Shown here piece after piece: positions 20,350 through 29,005 of a DNA stretch of 50,579 nt (position 1 is its first letter; every line of letters starts with the position of its first letter). Made by a program: the position numbers and the translations under genes. This DNA is from Neobacillus bataviensis LMG 21833 (GTDB lineage: Bacteria; Bacillota; Bacilli; Bacillales; Cytobacillaceae). Under the pieces are notes generated by a model. It had not been told where the DNA came from. It was given only the letters and a program-made list of their open reading frames with translations, and ran no database searches. Location of the stretch: the NCBI RefSeq assembly GCF_000307875.1, contig NZ_AJLS01000129.1:1-50579 (forward strand), given 5' to 3'.

Positions 20350-20389
20350 GATGTGAGTTTGTGCTTAAGAAATTATTGTGAGGTAGTAT

Positions 20390-21229
20390 ATGAAAAAAAC
20401 AACCAAAGATATTATTATTATCATAATTGGTGCATTTTTATTTGCGTTAGGTGTTAATGTGTTTGTTATTCCGAATGAACTTGGGGAAGGCGGGGTAACG
20501 GGGATCACGATTATTACCTACTATTTATTTGATTGGTCACCAGGTTTAATCAACTTAATTTTGAATGCCTTTTTGTTAATTGTCGGATATAAATTTTTGA
20601 ATAAGGTCACAACGATTTATACGATTATTGCCGTCGTGTTTAATTCACTTTTTCTTCATCTGACAGAAGGCTGGACGATTGCTTCTGATGAGGTGATGGT
20701 GAATGCCATTTTTGGCGGAATTATCATAGGAGTTGGAATTGGCTTAATTATTCGGGTTGGCGGAACAACAGCCGGTACGACTATCTTAGCGCGGATTACT
20801 CATAAGTTTTTAGGCTGGAGTATTAGCTATGGTTTATTGTTTTTTGATTTAATCGTTGCAGGTTCATCTTATTTTATCATTGGCGCGGAAAAGCTGATGC
20901 TGACCATTATTATGTTGTATATAGGGACGAAAGTGATGGAATTTGTCATTGAAGGCTTGAATCCCAAGAAGGCGATTACGATTATTTCTGATAAACCAAC
21001 TGACATTGCTGAACAGGTGACGACTTCTATGGACAGAGGGGTAACCGTGTACTCGGGTCATGGTTATTACACCAAAACCCCTAAGGAAATTCTTTATATT
21101 GTGATTAGTAAGCAGGAAGTCATCAAGTTGAAACGAATTGTTCAATCGACGGATCCGAATGCTTTCATTGCGATCCATGATGTTCGTGATGTATTCGGGG
21201 AAGGATTTATTGATATTTCGAAGTCATGA
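20390..21229 (+). CDS. YitT-family membrane protein (DUF161 + DUF2179)
   Basis: This 279-aa protein has five or six transmembrane segments (about 1-190) followed by a soluble DUF2179 domain (about 200-275). Family hallmarks are VIPNELGEGGVTGITI near residue 26-41 and the glycine-rich IRVGGTTAGTTILAR near 121-135. The C-terminal domain carries TVYSGHGYYTKTPKEILYIV, typical of DUF2179. It stands alone behind its own promoter. Many Bacillus paralogues exist and their substrate is unproven. Unlike the short relative at 12208 it has the complete two-domain form. Confidence 0.9.
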   Translation: MKKTTKDIIIIIIGAFLFALGVNVFVIPNELGEGGVTGITIITYYLFDWSPGLINLILNAFLLIVGYKFLNKVTTIYTIIAVVFNSLFLHLTEGWTIASDEVMVNAIFGGIIIGVGIGLIIRVGGTTAGTTILARITHKFLGWSISYGLLFFDLIVAGSSYFIIGAEKLMLTIIMLYIGTKVMEFVIEGLNPKKAITIISDKPTDIAEQVTTSMDRGVTVYSGHGYYTKTPKEILYIVISKQEVIKLKRIVQSTDPNAFIAIHDVRDVFGEGFIDISKS

Positions 21230-21339
21230 AGTAGGGGATGCTATTCATAGAAAATGTAAAAAGGCGGGAGATTATCTGCAAATTTCCCCGGCAATTATCG
21301 ACAATGATTGTTAGCGATTCAGAGGTGGAATCTTTATAG

Positions 21340-21430
21340 ATTCCTATTTTGCTACTGATTAATCATACGATTGGTTAGTAAAGCCTAAATGGAAATTCGT
21401 CGAAAGGGTGTCGATTAGTGAAAATAGAGG
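21340..21430 (+). repeat. diverged relative of the large non-coding repeat
   Basis: TAATCATACGATTGGTTAG followed by TAAA resembles box 2, and GTCGAAAG followed by AGTGAAAAT resembles the 3' end, with the box 3 region missing between them. The match is weak. It occupies the gap after the YitT gene. Confidence 0.35.
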
Positions 21431-21434
21431 GTAC

Positions 21435-21462
21435 GGAAAAGGCGGGGGCAGATCCCCGCTTA
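21435..21462 (-). terminator. probable terminator of the lipoprotein gene
   Basis: On the minus strand GCGGGG pairs with CCCCGC and is followed by CTTTTCC, 40 bp past the stop at 21501. The T-run is short. Confidence 0.5.
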
Positions 21463-21500
21463 ACCAAACCGCAATTTACTATCTTCATCGAACCTTCCTA

Positions 21501-21965
21501 TTACTGAATGAGGATATTCCCTACATATTGAGCATTGCCTGCTGAATTAATAAATTCCACTTCCAGGACGTAACTTCCTTTACTCGTTGGGATCTGGAAT
21601 TCTCCAGAATCATCTAATGCAAGTTCGATTTGTTTGTTATCTTTTAATAGGGCAACTGTTATCGTTGGGTCAGTCCAAATATCTCCGCCATTTTTTTCGT
21701 TCTCTTTAAATTCCAATGACACCTTCTGGCCTGAAAAAACCTTTATTTCATCCAGTGAGGATGCGAATTTTTCAATATCCTCTATCTTTTGTTTTACATC
21801 TTCACTTGCAGTGTTCCACCTGATATTAGCTTCTGTTAATTGTACAGATACAAGATCCAAATCTAAATGAGCAGTTGGCACCCCGACATCATAATCTTCA
21901 CCAAAACAACCTGTTAAAGAAAAGACAAATAACAAGCCTATCATGAATTTGAAAAAATGGTTCAT
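21501..21965 (-). CDS. putative lipoprotein of unknown function
   Basis: This 154-aa protein has a lipoprotein signal peptide ending LTGC (Cys20). The mature part is acidic: a helical section (about 40-70) and a beta-rich C-terminal domain with VALLKDNKQIELALDD and a final EVEFINSAGNAQYVGNILI, compatible with an Ig-like or FixH-like sandwich. The ribosome site AGGAG precedes the ATG. It is a single gene; about 260 bp upstream hold no gene that I can see, only AT-rich sequence and a weak CGGAA repeat. I do not recognise a named family. Confidence 0.72.
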   Translation of the reverse strand: MNHFFKFMIGLLFVFSLTGCFGEDYDVGVPTAHLDLDLVSVQLTEANIRWNTASEDVKQKIEDIEKFASSLDEIKVFSGQKVSLEFKENEKNGGDIWTDPTITVALLKDNKQIELALDDSGEFQIPTSKGSYVLEVEFINSAGNAQYVGNILIQ

Positions 21966-22229
21966 CTATCTTCACTCCTGATTATTTTTGCTCAAATTCA
22001 TTCTAACAAATTTTAACAATCATGTGCTTATTTTTTATATAATTAATAGGGCACTTTAGGAAATATGAGTATTTCCTAATTTAAACGGAATTTTTCTATT
22101 TATTTTTCAAACACAGTGAAATCGAGCCATTTAAAAAGGAGACAATATTCTATGTGTTAGAAAAAGGTACTGATTGAATTTAAATGAGCAGGAAAGATTT
22201 TAATCAGCGTTGAATATTGGGCAATGTAA

Positions 22230-22270
22230 AGAGGGCAAGAACGGGGAATATTTCCCCATTCTTGCCCTCT
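22230..22270 (-). terminator. strong terminator of pbuE
   Basis: On the minus strand AGAGGGCAAGAATGGGGAA pairs with TTCCCCGTTCTTGCCCTCT (19 bp, one mismatch), then TT. It is 22 bp past the pbuE stop. Confidence 0.85.
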
Positions 22271-22292
22271 GTTTATATTTATTCCTCTAAGA

Positions 22293-23462
22293 TTAAGCGG
22301 CAGTAGTGTTTTCTCTAACTATAGTCGGTCTTGTCAAAGAGAAGATGGCACATAGCAACGCGATGATGACAATGATACTTCCCACCCAAGCGGTACTAGA
22401 AACGGTGCCGGTTTGGTTTAGCACGAGGCCGCCAATGGCTGACCCGAGCGAAATACCGATTTGCAATGCGGAATTATTAAAGCTTTGCTGGATATCGGAT
22501 GTTGCAGGGTCGGTTTGGATCAAATAGCTTTGTTGCGGTGGCGCCAAACTCCAACTTAATGCTGCCCATATCATCATCACCGGAATAAATACGACAAGTG
22601 AAAAAGTGGTTAATGGTAATATACCTAGTACAATCGCAAAGGCACTAATGACAGTGATGATGCTTTTGCGAGCGCCAATCCCATCCGAAAGTGTTCCACC
22701 GAAAGCTCCCCCGCCTACAGCGGCCAAACCAAATACAAAATAGCAGATACTAATCCAATAAGAATTCAGATGAAGATTTGTTTCCAAAAATGGTGTGAAA
22801 TAAGCATAAATCGTATAATGTCCCGCTAACATAAACAAGGTAGCAAGATGGGCACTTCCAATTTTCGCACTGGCTACAGCTTTTAATTGTTGTGAAAGTG
22901 GAATCGTCCTTTCTCCAGGAATACTCTCCAAATAGAGGGAGATCAGCACCATGGATCCGATTGATAACACAGCAATCCCAAGGAAGATTACGCGCCATCC
23001 CACTGTATTGGTAATGAGGATTCCCAGTGGCACACCCAACACAAGTGAGGAACTAATCCCCATATAAATGAGACCCACGGCCTTTGCTCGGTGAGCAGGA
23101 GCCACAACTTTTGCAGCAATTGTCAAAGAAAGGACGACAATCAGTGCAGTACTTGCTGCCGTTAACACCCTTGCAATCATCATAAAGGTAAAATTCGGAC
23201 TGAAATAAGTCATGACATTACCGAGGAAAAAGACGAACAAGGATGTAAGATACAATTTCTTCCGTTCTATTTTGCTGGTTAGTACAAGCAAAACAGGGCC
23301 GGCAATGGCATAAATCAGCGCGAACACTGTGATCAGCTGTCCGGCAGAGCTTAAAGAAATGCTAAAATCATCGGCAATGGTGGGCAAGATCCCTCCTACG
23401 ATTAATTCAACTAATCCAACTGCGACAGTGGATAAGGCTAATATAAAAACTTTAAAATTCAT
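22293..23462 (-). CDS. pbuE: purine efflux pump of the MFS (PbuE)
   Basis: This is a 389-aa, 12-helix major facilitator of the DHA12/arabinose-efflux group. The N-terminus has [19 protein letters not shown], and the helix 2-3 loop and helix 4-5 region are typical. Length agrees with B. subtilis PbuE (388 aa), which exports hypoxanthine and adenine. The decisive support is upstream: an adenine-type purine riboswitch with a terminator whose stem competes with the aptamer, the arrangement known for pbuE. High adenine should therefore switch the gene on. The ribosome site AAAGGAAG lies before the ATG at 23462. Confidence 0.9.
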   Translation of the reverse strand: MNFKVFILALSTVAVGLVELIVGGILPTIADDFSISLSSAGQLITVFALIYAIAGPVLLVLTSKIERKKLYLTSLFVFFLGNVMTYFSPNFTFMMIARVLTAASTALIVVLSLTIAAKVVAPAHRAKAVGLIYMGISSSLVLGVPLGILITNTVGWRVIFLGIAVLSIGSMVLISLYLESIPGERTIPLSQQLKAVASAKIGSAHLATLFMLAGHYTIYAYFTPFLETNLHLNSYWISICYFVFGLAAVGGGAFGGTLSDGIGARKSIITVISAFAIVLGILPLTTFSLVVFIPVMMIWAALSWSLAPPQQSYLIQTDPATSDIQQSFNNSALQIGISLGSAIGGLVLNQTGTVSSTAWVGSIIVIIALLCAIFSLTRPTIVRENTTAA

Positions 23463-23528
23463 CGTCTGTTTTCTTCCTTTCTATATTAAAAGTAAAAAAA
23501 ATAGGCCTTGAAGGTTCTTTTCGGAAAA

Positions 23529-23586
23529 TAAAAAAAATCCTGATTACAAAAAACGAATAAATTCATTTTCTGTAATCAGGATTTTA
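23529..23586 (-). terminator. riboswitch expression-platform terminator
   Basis: On the minus strand AAATCCTGATTACA pairs with TGTAATCAGGATTT (14 bp) followed by a run of eight T. Its 5' arm overlaps the 3' half of P3 and P1 of the adenine aptamer, so ligand binding should prevent termination. Confidence 0.9.
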
Positions 23587-23632
23587 TGGTTCCTGGTAGA
23601 GACCCTCAAGCCATATTCTTGAAGTTATACAG
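23570..23632 (-). promoter_or_regulatory. adenine (purine) riboswitch aptamer
   Basis: On the minus strand the core reads CTGT|ATAACTTC, loop AATATGG, CTTGAGG, then GTCTCTACCAGGAACCATA and AAATCCTGATT|ACAG. P2 (CTTCAAG/CTTGAGG), P3 (CCAGGA/TCCTGA region) and the L2-L3 kissing-loop sequences match the purine class. The specificity base in GATT is T (U74), as in adenine switches, where guanine switches have C. P1 is short (CTGT/ACAG), as expected for an ON switch in competition with the terminator. Confidence 0.92.
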
Positions 23633-23697
23633 GTAGTTATTTAGTTTATTTATGTTCACTTTGAAAATAGTACTATGCTTTATGCTATTTTTCAAGT

Positions 23698-23799
23698 GTA
23701 GGATTTTTCCAACATTGCGAGTTTGATGAGGATTTAGAGATTGAAGGGACTTTTGACGTATTCGCCACCCGATCTGATATAGACGAAAAAGTCGCTTAA
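23698..23799 (+). pseudogene. short coding-like remnant
   Basis: The frame ends EFDEDLEIEGTFDVFATRSD then five residues and TAA. It has protein-like composition but no usable start codon or ribosome site, so it could be the C-terminus of a lost gene. It may equally be chance. Confidence 0.25.
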
Positions 23800-23827
23800 T
23801 TAGTAATTATTATGAAAGAAGGCTTAA

Positions 23828-23966
23828 ATAGACGGAGAGATTCCGCCTATTGACTTGAAAAATGCGAAAATGGGGGATTTTGCTTGGCATAATCGGAAAA
23901 CCTCCGTTTATTTTACCCGAAATGAGCTCCAATCTGCATCCAACCGGAAAACCTCCGCTTATTTTG
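23828..23966. repeat. CGGA-N-TCCG hairpin repeats, 51-bp spacing
   Basis: AATCGGAAAACCTCCGTTTA at 23891 and ACCGGAAAACCTCCGCTTAT at 23943 are 51 bp apart, and a related GACGGAGAGATTCCGCCTAT lies at 23831. Each holds a short CGGA/TCCG palindrome. Similar elements lie at 50410-50560. The repeats occupy the gap between the riboswitch and the DUF3231 gene. Confidence 0.55.
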
Positions 23967-24061
23967 CTTTTTCTGATTTCTCGATTAAGACCAGCACCTC
24001 AAAACGGAACTATTTCCTTGTAATGAGGAATGACCTTTTTGGGGATATTCGTATAAAACAA

Positions 24062-24118
24062 AAGAGCCCAGGGGACGGTTCTCCTGGCATTCACAAAAGT
24101 AAAAAGCCAGGGTGACCG
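24062..24118. repeat. GGGGACGG-family palindromic repeat
   Basis: GGGGACGGTTCTCCTGGCA, a 17-base middle and GCCAGGGTGACCGT form a long hairpin. It is one of the two best-formed members of this family; the other is at 49085. Confidence 0.65.
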
Positions 24119-24152
24119 TAATCATGGGTGAACCGCATGAGTTCACCACAGA

Positions 24153-25187
24153 CTAGTCAGACGCCAGCTTTTCTCTTTCTGGTGCATGCGGTGCTTGCTC
24201 CATCCACCCTTTCCCAATATAAATTTTGGCCGCATCTTCAACAAACGCTCCAATTTTTAAAAATGACTTTGTGTAAAGGAGACCAATATCACGCCTGCCA
24301 TTTACAGCTACTGAATTTCCAAAGGCTCTTATTTTCATTGAAAACATATCCATCTTATGAAATAGCATTAATTTATCCGAAAAAGGAGAAAAGGTAGATG
24401 TTGTCACTAAATCATCAAGAAAAGATGGTGCAGGTAAATGCTCATCATAGAGTTTTTGCATATAGTCTTCAATAGTTGATGTTGTAAGGTCTCTGCCTTT
24501 TTCAAATAATTTCCGAATCTTTTCATCTTTTGCTACTTGAGCAAATGCCATAATTAAGGCCTTACTCGTGACATTATTTTCGATGTTATCATAAAAGTGA
24601 GTAATCTCTAATGCGTGCATAGGTCGTACATGCCCAAAAAAACCATTGAGAAAATCCTGATGAATAAAATCCAATTTATCTGGGATTGGAATTAAAGGTG
24701 GCTTCATGATTAGCCCTTTATTCATTAGTATTTCTTTGATTTGCTCCATTAAATCCATAGTGGAATCCATACAATATCTAAAAAATTCCTTTACATCTTT
24801 TCGGTAAACAAGAGGAATGGCTATAGTATAAATACTCATCCCAGCTTTCGCCGTGTATTTTAGATAATGGACATAGAATTCGTCTTGAAATAAACGGGGA
24901 GCCCCTAGGTTCACGTCCTCTTCAGAAAAACCTTTGGGAATAGGGAAATTCTCCTTTTTGAAGATTTCCTCTGTTTTTTTCAAAAAATCTTCGCTTAATT
25001 TTAATGCATTTTCTAACAATGTCTTGATATCACTATCTTTAACATGTTGAAGATAATAACTTATAACACATTTTCCCATACTGTTTCCCATATAGGTTGC
25101 CCATAGTTTTCCCATTTCTGCTGATGTTAAATGTTCATTTGTGTCGATTTTATAGGAGCTTAATTTAATCGGTTTAATGGTTTTCAT
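24153..25187 (-). CDS. DUF3231 family protein
   Basis: This 344-aa soluble helical protein is made of two similar halves, about 1-170 and 185-335. Each starts with a helix of the type LTSAEMGKLWATYMGNSM and contains a ferritin-like four-helix pattern. It is a common family in Bacillus, often linked with sporulation, but with no proven activity. The first half keeps YYLQHVKDSDIKTLLENAL; the second half is more diverged. The ribosome site GAAGGGAG precedes ATG 25187. The remnant at 25174-25317 overlaps its start. The C-terminus runs into a repeat-rich gap with no clear terminator. Confidence 0.82.
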   Translation of the reverse strand: MKTIKPIKLSSYKIDTNEHLTSAEMGKLWATYMGNSMGKCVISYYLQHVKDSDIKTLLENALKLSEDFLKKTEEIFKKENFPIPKGFSEEDVNLGAPRLFQDEFYVHYLKYTAKAGMSIYTIAIPLVYRKDVKEFFRYCMDSTMDLMEQIKEILMNKGLIMKPPLIPIPDKLDFIHQDFLNGFFGHVRPMHALEITHFYDNIENNVTSKALIMAFAQVAKDEKIRKLFEKGRDLTTSTIEDYMQKLYDEHLPAPSFLDDLVTTSTFSPFSDKLMLFHKMDMFSMKIRAFGNSVAVNGRRDIGLLYTKSFLKIGAFVEDAAKIYIGKGWMEQAPHAPEREKLASD

Positions 25188-25317
25188 GATTACTCCCTTC
25201 GCCTAATTTTTCCTCTAGTATTTTCTTCTTTTCAAAGTCATATTCTAAGATTAGCGATATCCGTGAATGGGGAAAATGATCGCCATTCCCAAACGTATGG
25301 AGCTGCTTTTCAACCGG
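25174..25317 (-). pseudogene. coding-like fragment overlapping the DUF3231 start
   Basis: On the minus strand a 47-codon open frame runs from just after a TGA to TAA at 25174-25176, overlapping the start of the DUF3231 gene. It reads VEKQLHTFGNGDHFPHSRIS, then a charged helix EYDFEKKKILEEKLGEGSN. It has gene-like composition but no ATG, GTG or TTG start in frame. It is probably the C-terminal remnant of a small gene once coupled to DUF3231. I do not recognise the family. Confidence 0.4.
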
Positions 25318-25389
25318 TCAGTCATACTCTTGGATCGCGGGAATGACCGTATTTTAAGCCAACTGTGACTTAGTTGTTATCGAGAACCC

Positions 25390-25588
25390 GATGAAGACCA
25401 TTTTACCGGTATTTTTCGGCGTTTTGGTCTTCATCGGCTGGATGAAGACCATTTTGCTGTGATTTTTCAGAGTTTTGGTCTTCATTGGCTTAATGAAGAC
25501 CATTTTGCTGTGATTTTTTAGAATTTTGGTCTTCATCAGCTTGATGAAGACCATTTTGCTAGTATTTTTAAGAGTTTTGGTCTTCATA
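25390..25588 (+). repeat. tandem array of four 51-bp hairpin units
   Basis: Units start at 25390, 25441, 25492 and 25543, exactly 51 bp apart. Each runs GATGAAGACCATTTTGCT, then about 15 variable bases, then GTTTTGGTCTTCAT, so ATGAAGACCA can pair with TGGTCTTCAT in each unit. The loops differ more than the arms. The frames in it are artefacts of the repeat. Confidence 0.85.
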
Positions 25589-25898
25589 AGTACCAAGAAT
25601 GATATTACGACGCAGTTTCCTCCAATTACGACCTATTTTCAAATACTTATAACATCATTTTGACCAATTACTACGTATTTCACAAAACTTACAACATTTA
25701 CTGGATATTAATTGGAAACAACCAAGGAATGCTCCTCTTTTGGAAGTGGATTAATAGGGAAAGTTCTAGGTCTGAGGTCGTAGTTAACATTACATCACCT
25801 GCCCGATGTTGATGATGAATTGGAAAACTTATAATAAACAGGGGGAATTACCCAGTTGATGAGAGTAAGCCAAGGAATAAACGGAGGGGAAGAGTGTA
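25589..25898. other. gene-free leader of the RND pump gene
   Basis: I see no gene here. A weak promoter (TTGATG 25809, TATAAT 25830, 15-bp spacing) is the only candidate, followed by GGAGGGG ten bases before the ATG at 25899. Short AATTACGAC-type sequences recur (25634, 25667) without a clear pattern. Confidence 0.4.
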
Positions 25899-28800
25899 AT
25901 GAAATCATGGATTAAATTTTCACTAAGGAACGCAGGGGTTATTTTTATTGCCATGTTAATGGTGATTGCCGGGGGGATTTATTCAGTCAGAACGATGAAG
26001 ATGGAGTCAATGCCTAATGTCGACATTCCTTATATTGTCGTCCAGGTTCCCTATATCGGGGCGACTCCTGACCAAGGATTAGAGGATATTGGCAAGCCGT
26101 TGGAAGAAACCTTGTCGGGCATCAAGAAACTAGATAATTTGTATATTGAAGCACACAGTAATATGGTCGTGGGGATTCTTGAATTTGACATGAGCAAAGA
26201 TATGGACGAAGCGGAGAAGGATGTCACATCGGCCGTCGCATCGATGAAGCTGCCTGCCGGTGCAGAAAAGCCTGCCATTTTAAAGGACGGCCCATCTGCT
26301 ATGCCTGTATTTTCGTTTGCTCTTTCATCTGATACAGCAAATCAATCAGACCTAACACAATATATCAATGAACGAATTAAGCCGGCCTTGACAGGAATTG
26401 ATGGCGTCGGAGCCATTGATATTTCGGGTGCGACGGAAAAAGAAGTGGCAATCAAACTTGATCCTGAAAAAATGAAGCAGCATGGAATCACGTACGAGAC
26501 AGTGAAGCAAACGCTCCAAGCACACCATTTTTCATTCCCGGCGGGGCAGGTAAATGTGGATGATAAGACATTCAATGTGCAAGCCGATTACAAGCTAGAA
26601 TCAGTTGAGGATGTTAAAAAGATTCAAATTTTGGCTCAAGGATCTGCTGGAGTCGAACAAGTGAACTTGTCGGATATCGCGTCCATTTCTTATAGCAACA
26701 AAAAGGAAACGGTCATCACCCGATTGAATGAAAAGCCAGCTGTTCTGGTAGAAATGTTAGCGCAGCCCGGCTCTAATACAGTTGAAGTAGTGGAGCAGGC
26801 GAAGGAAAAGCTGGATGCATTAGATCTTCCGGCTGGTTACACCTTAACGAAATTATATGATACCTCAAAAGAAGTAAAGACATCTGTTGATGGGATGCTT
26901 CGGGAAGTACTGCTTGGCACTTTGTTTGCCGTGATCGTCACGTTCTTATTCCTTCGTAATATAAGAGCAACGATTGTCGCCGTTCTTTCGATTCCTTTAT
27001 CGATCTTAGCATCGATGATTACCTTAAACTATTTTGGCTATAGCTTAAACATGATGACTCTTGCTGGAATTGCGGTCGCCGTCGGCCGGGTTATTGATGA
27101 TTCAATTGTCGTGATTGAAAATATTTACCGGCGAACCTTATCTAGCGCTAAACGTGATGAGCGAATGGTTCTGACTGCCGCCAAAGAAGTAGGAGGGGCG
27201 ATTACCTCGTCCACCCTTACGACCATTGCTGTATTCGGTCCGCTTTCTTTTGTTCCAGGGATCATTGGCCGCTTTTTTGCTCCGTTTGGTATCACGGTTA
27301 TTGTGGCGCTCGCGTTTTCCCTGATCGTTTCGTTAACCGTTGTGCCATTATTGGCGAAACTATTTTTACTAGGGATCAAACACCAGGAGGTCAAAGAAAC
27401 ATTTTTTGAAAAAGCTTATAAGCATGTTTTGTCATGGGTCTTAAATAAACGGGCAGTCACCATTGTTCTAGCCATCATCTTGTTTGCCGGATCATTGGCA
27501 TTAGTTCCACGGATTCCGCAGAACTTCTTACCGCAAGAAAAAGCGGTCTCCTACCGTTTAACAGGTGATTTACCTGCCGGAACTTCATTAGAAAAAGCAA
27601 ATGAGATGGCGGTTAAGGTAGAAGATATTTTGAAAAATGAAAAGGATATTAAACATACGCAAACGATTGTGAATGGGGAACATATCCGTTTTTCAATCGA
27701 TTTAAAGGATGGCGTTACGAAAGAGCAAACAAGTGATTTTGAAAAAAGTGTAAGAGCAAAAGTAGAAAAATTGGATGATCAAATGCAGGTAGCCCTTTCT
27801 CCAGTTGGGATTGTTGGAACATCTGGCCTGGCGTTAATGGTCGAGGGTGGGAATGCTAAAGATTTAGAGACGGCCGGGAAGCTGATCACGGATAAAATTA
27901 AGAATATTGATGGCTTAGAAAATGTCGAATCCAATCTCTCGGGAGTGAAGGAACAGCTCCAATTGAAAATCGATGATCAGCAAGCGGCTGAAAAAGGGTT
28001 AAGTCCGATTATGATCGCAGGCTTTGTGAGAGAGCTCATTTCCGGTGACCATGTCGCAGATATGCAAGTGGAAGGGAAAACAACGAGTGTCAATTTGTCA
28101 TTGACTAGCACCTCCGGGGGCACCATCAATGATATGTTGAGTCAAAAGATTACCAATCCGATGGGGCAGCAGGTAAGCCTCTCAGAAGTGGCAACCCTGA
28201 CAAAAACGCCAAGTCCATCCGCTTTGTATCGTTTAAATCAGCAGCCATATGTGCAGATTACAGGCCGAATCACGACGGATAATTCTTCCGGCGTGCAGGC
28301 AGAGGTCGATAAGCGACTGAAAACCTTAGATTTACCAAAAGGGATAAGCTATCATTCAGAAGGTCAAGCGCAAGCGATGAATGAAGGATTTACCAATATG
28401 ATGGTGGCGATGGCCGTTGCGGTAGTGCTAGTGTTTATCGTGATGCTGATTGCCTTTGGAAATATGTTAATGCCAGTAGCCATTCTATCTTCGTTACCAT
28501 TCTTATTTTCCGGTGGATTACTAGGATTATATCTGACTGAACAAGCACTTGGTATGCCGGCTTTAGTTGGTTTTCTGATGTTAATCGGTATTGTTGTCAC
28601 AAATGCAATTGTCTTGATGGAGCGAGTGAAGCAGAATGAGAAGAAGGGCATGGCGGTCGGTGCCGCGTTACTGGAAGCCGGAAAAACCCGACTCCGTCCG
28701 ATTCTCATGACGGCTTTTGCAACCATCGGCGCCTTATTACCATTAGCCCTATCAAGTGAAGGCGGATTAATTTCAAGATCGCTAGCGATTGTGGTCATTT

Positions 28801-28928
28801 CAGGGTTGTTGACATCGACTCTATTAACTTTGGTGATTGTCCCAACGACGTATCATGTGTTGAAATCGGTAAAGGCGAGATTTTCTAAGAAGGATACAGA
28901 TCAGATTACTGAAAAGGAATCCGCGTAG
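25899..28928 (+). CDS. RND-family efflux transporter permease (SwrC/YerP-like)
   Basis: This 1009-aa proton-driven exporter is of the AcrB/HAE superfamily, related to B. subtilis SwrC (YerP), which gives resistance to surfactin and acriflavine. It has 12 helices in two repeats with two large extracellular loops. The N-terminus has SMPNVDIPYIVVQVPYIGAT, and helix 4 carries AVGRVIDDSIVVIENIYRR with the proton-relay acidic pair. The second half repeats the layout with GIVVTNAIVLMERV. No MFP adaptor gene is adjacent, as usual for Gram-positive members. It stands alone and ends in a clear terminator. The substrate is probably amphiphilic, by family only. Confidence 0.9.
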   Translation: MKSWIKFSLRNAGVIFIAMLMVIAGGIYSVRTMKMESMPNVDIPYIVVQVPYIGATPDQGLEDIGKPLEETLSGIKKLDNLYIEAHSNMVVGILEFDMSKDMDEAEKDVTSAVASMKLPAGAEKPAILKDGPSAMPVFSFALSSDTANQSDLTQYINERIKPALTGIDGVGAIDISGATEKEVAIKLDPEKMKQHGITYETVKQTLQAHHFSFPAGQVNVDDKTFNVQADYKLESVEDVKKIQILAQGSAGVEQVNLSDIASISYSNKKETVITRLNEKPAVLVEMLAQPGSNTVEVVEQAKEKLDALDLPAGYTLTKLYDTSKEVKTSVDGMLREVLLGTLFAVIVTFLFLRNIRATIVAVLSIPLSILASMITLNYFGYSLNMMTLAGIAVAVGRVIDDSIVVIENIYRRTLSSAKRDERMVLTAAKEVGGAITSSTLTTIAVFGPLSFVPGIIGRFFAPFGITVIVALAFSLIVSLTVVPLLAKLFLLGIKHQEVKETFFEKAYKHVLSWVLNKRAVTIVLAIILFAGSLALVPRIPQNFLPQEKAVSYRLTGDLPAGTSLEKANEMAVKVEDILKNEKDIKHTQTIVNGEHIRFSIDLKDGVTKEQTSDFEKSVRAKVEKLDDQMQVALSPVGIVGTSGLALMVEGGNAKDLETAGKLITDKIKNIDGLENVESNLSGVKEQLQLKIDDQQAAEKGLSPIMIAGFVRELISGDHVADMQVEGKTTSVNLSLTSTSGGTINDMLSQKITNPMGQQVSLSEVATLTKTPSPSALYRLNQQPYVQITGRITTDNSSGVQAEVDKRLKTLDLPKGISYHSEGQAQAMNEGFTNMMVAMAVAVVLVFIVMLIAFGNMLMPVAILSSLPFLFSGGLLGLYLTEQALGMPALVGFLMLIGIVVTNAIVLMERVKQNEKKGMAVGAALLEAGKTRLRPILMTAFATIGALLPLALSSEGGLISRSLAIVVISGLLTSTLLTLVIVPTTYHVLKSVKARFSKKDTDQITEKESA

Positions 28929-28948
28929 AGTTCATAGATGATTAAATC

Positions 28949-28979
28949 AAAAAAGTAAGAGTATGCTCTTACTTTTTTG
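28949..28979. terminator. bidirectional terminator
   Basis: AAAAAAGTAAGAG pairs with CTCTTACTTTTTT around TATG. With A-runs and T-runs on both sides it can stop the RND gene on the plus strand and the GntR gene on the minus strand. Confidence 0.9.
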
Positions 28980-29005
28980 GTTTAACCGAAGCAGGGAGTG
29001 CCTGT

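Noticed and set aside
20141..20356. 71-residue open frame before the YitT gene
   Set aside because: It has no ribosome site, starts inside the FNR-box region and overlaps the predicted YitT promoter.
22130..22170. AAGGAG followed by ATG at about 22150
   Set aside because: The frame closes after two codons (ATG TGT TAG), so it is not a gene.
24128..24397. 89-residue plus-strand frame near 24.2 kb
   Set aside because: It is antisense to the DUF3231 gene and has no independent support.
25390..25588. Possible CRISPR array
   Set aside because: Loop segments are related variants, not unrelated spacers, and each unit is a closed inverted repeat.
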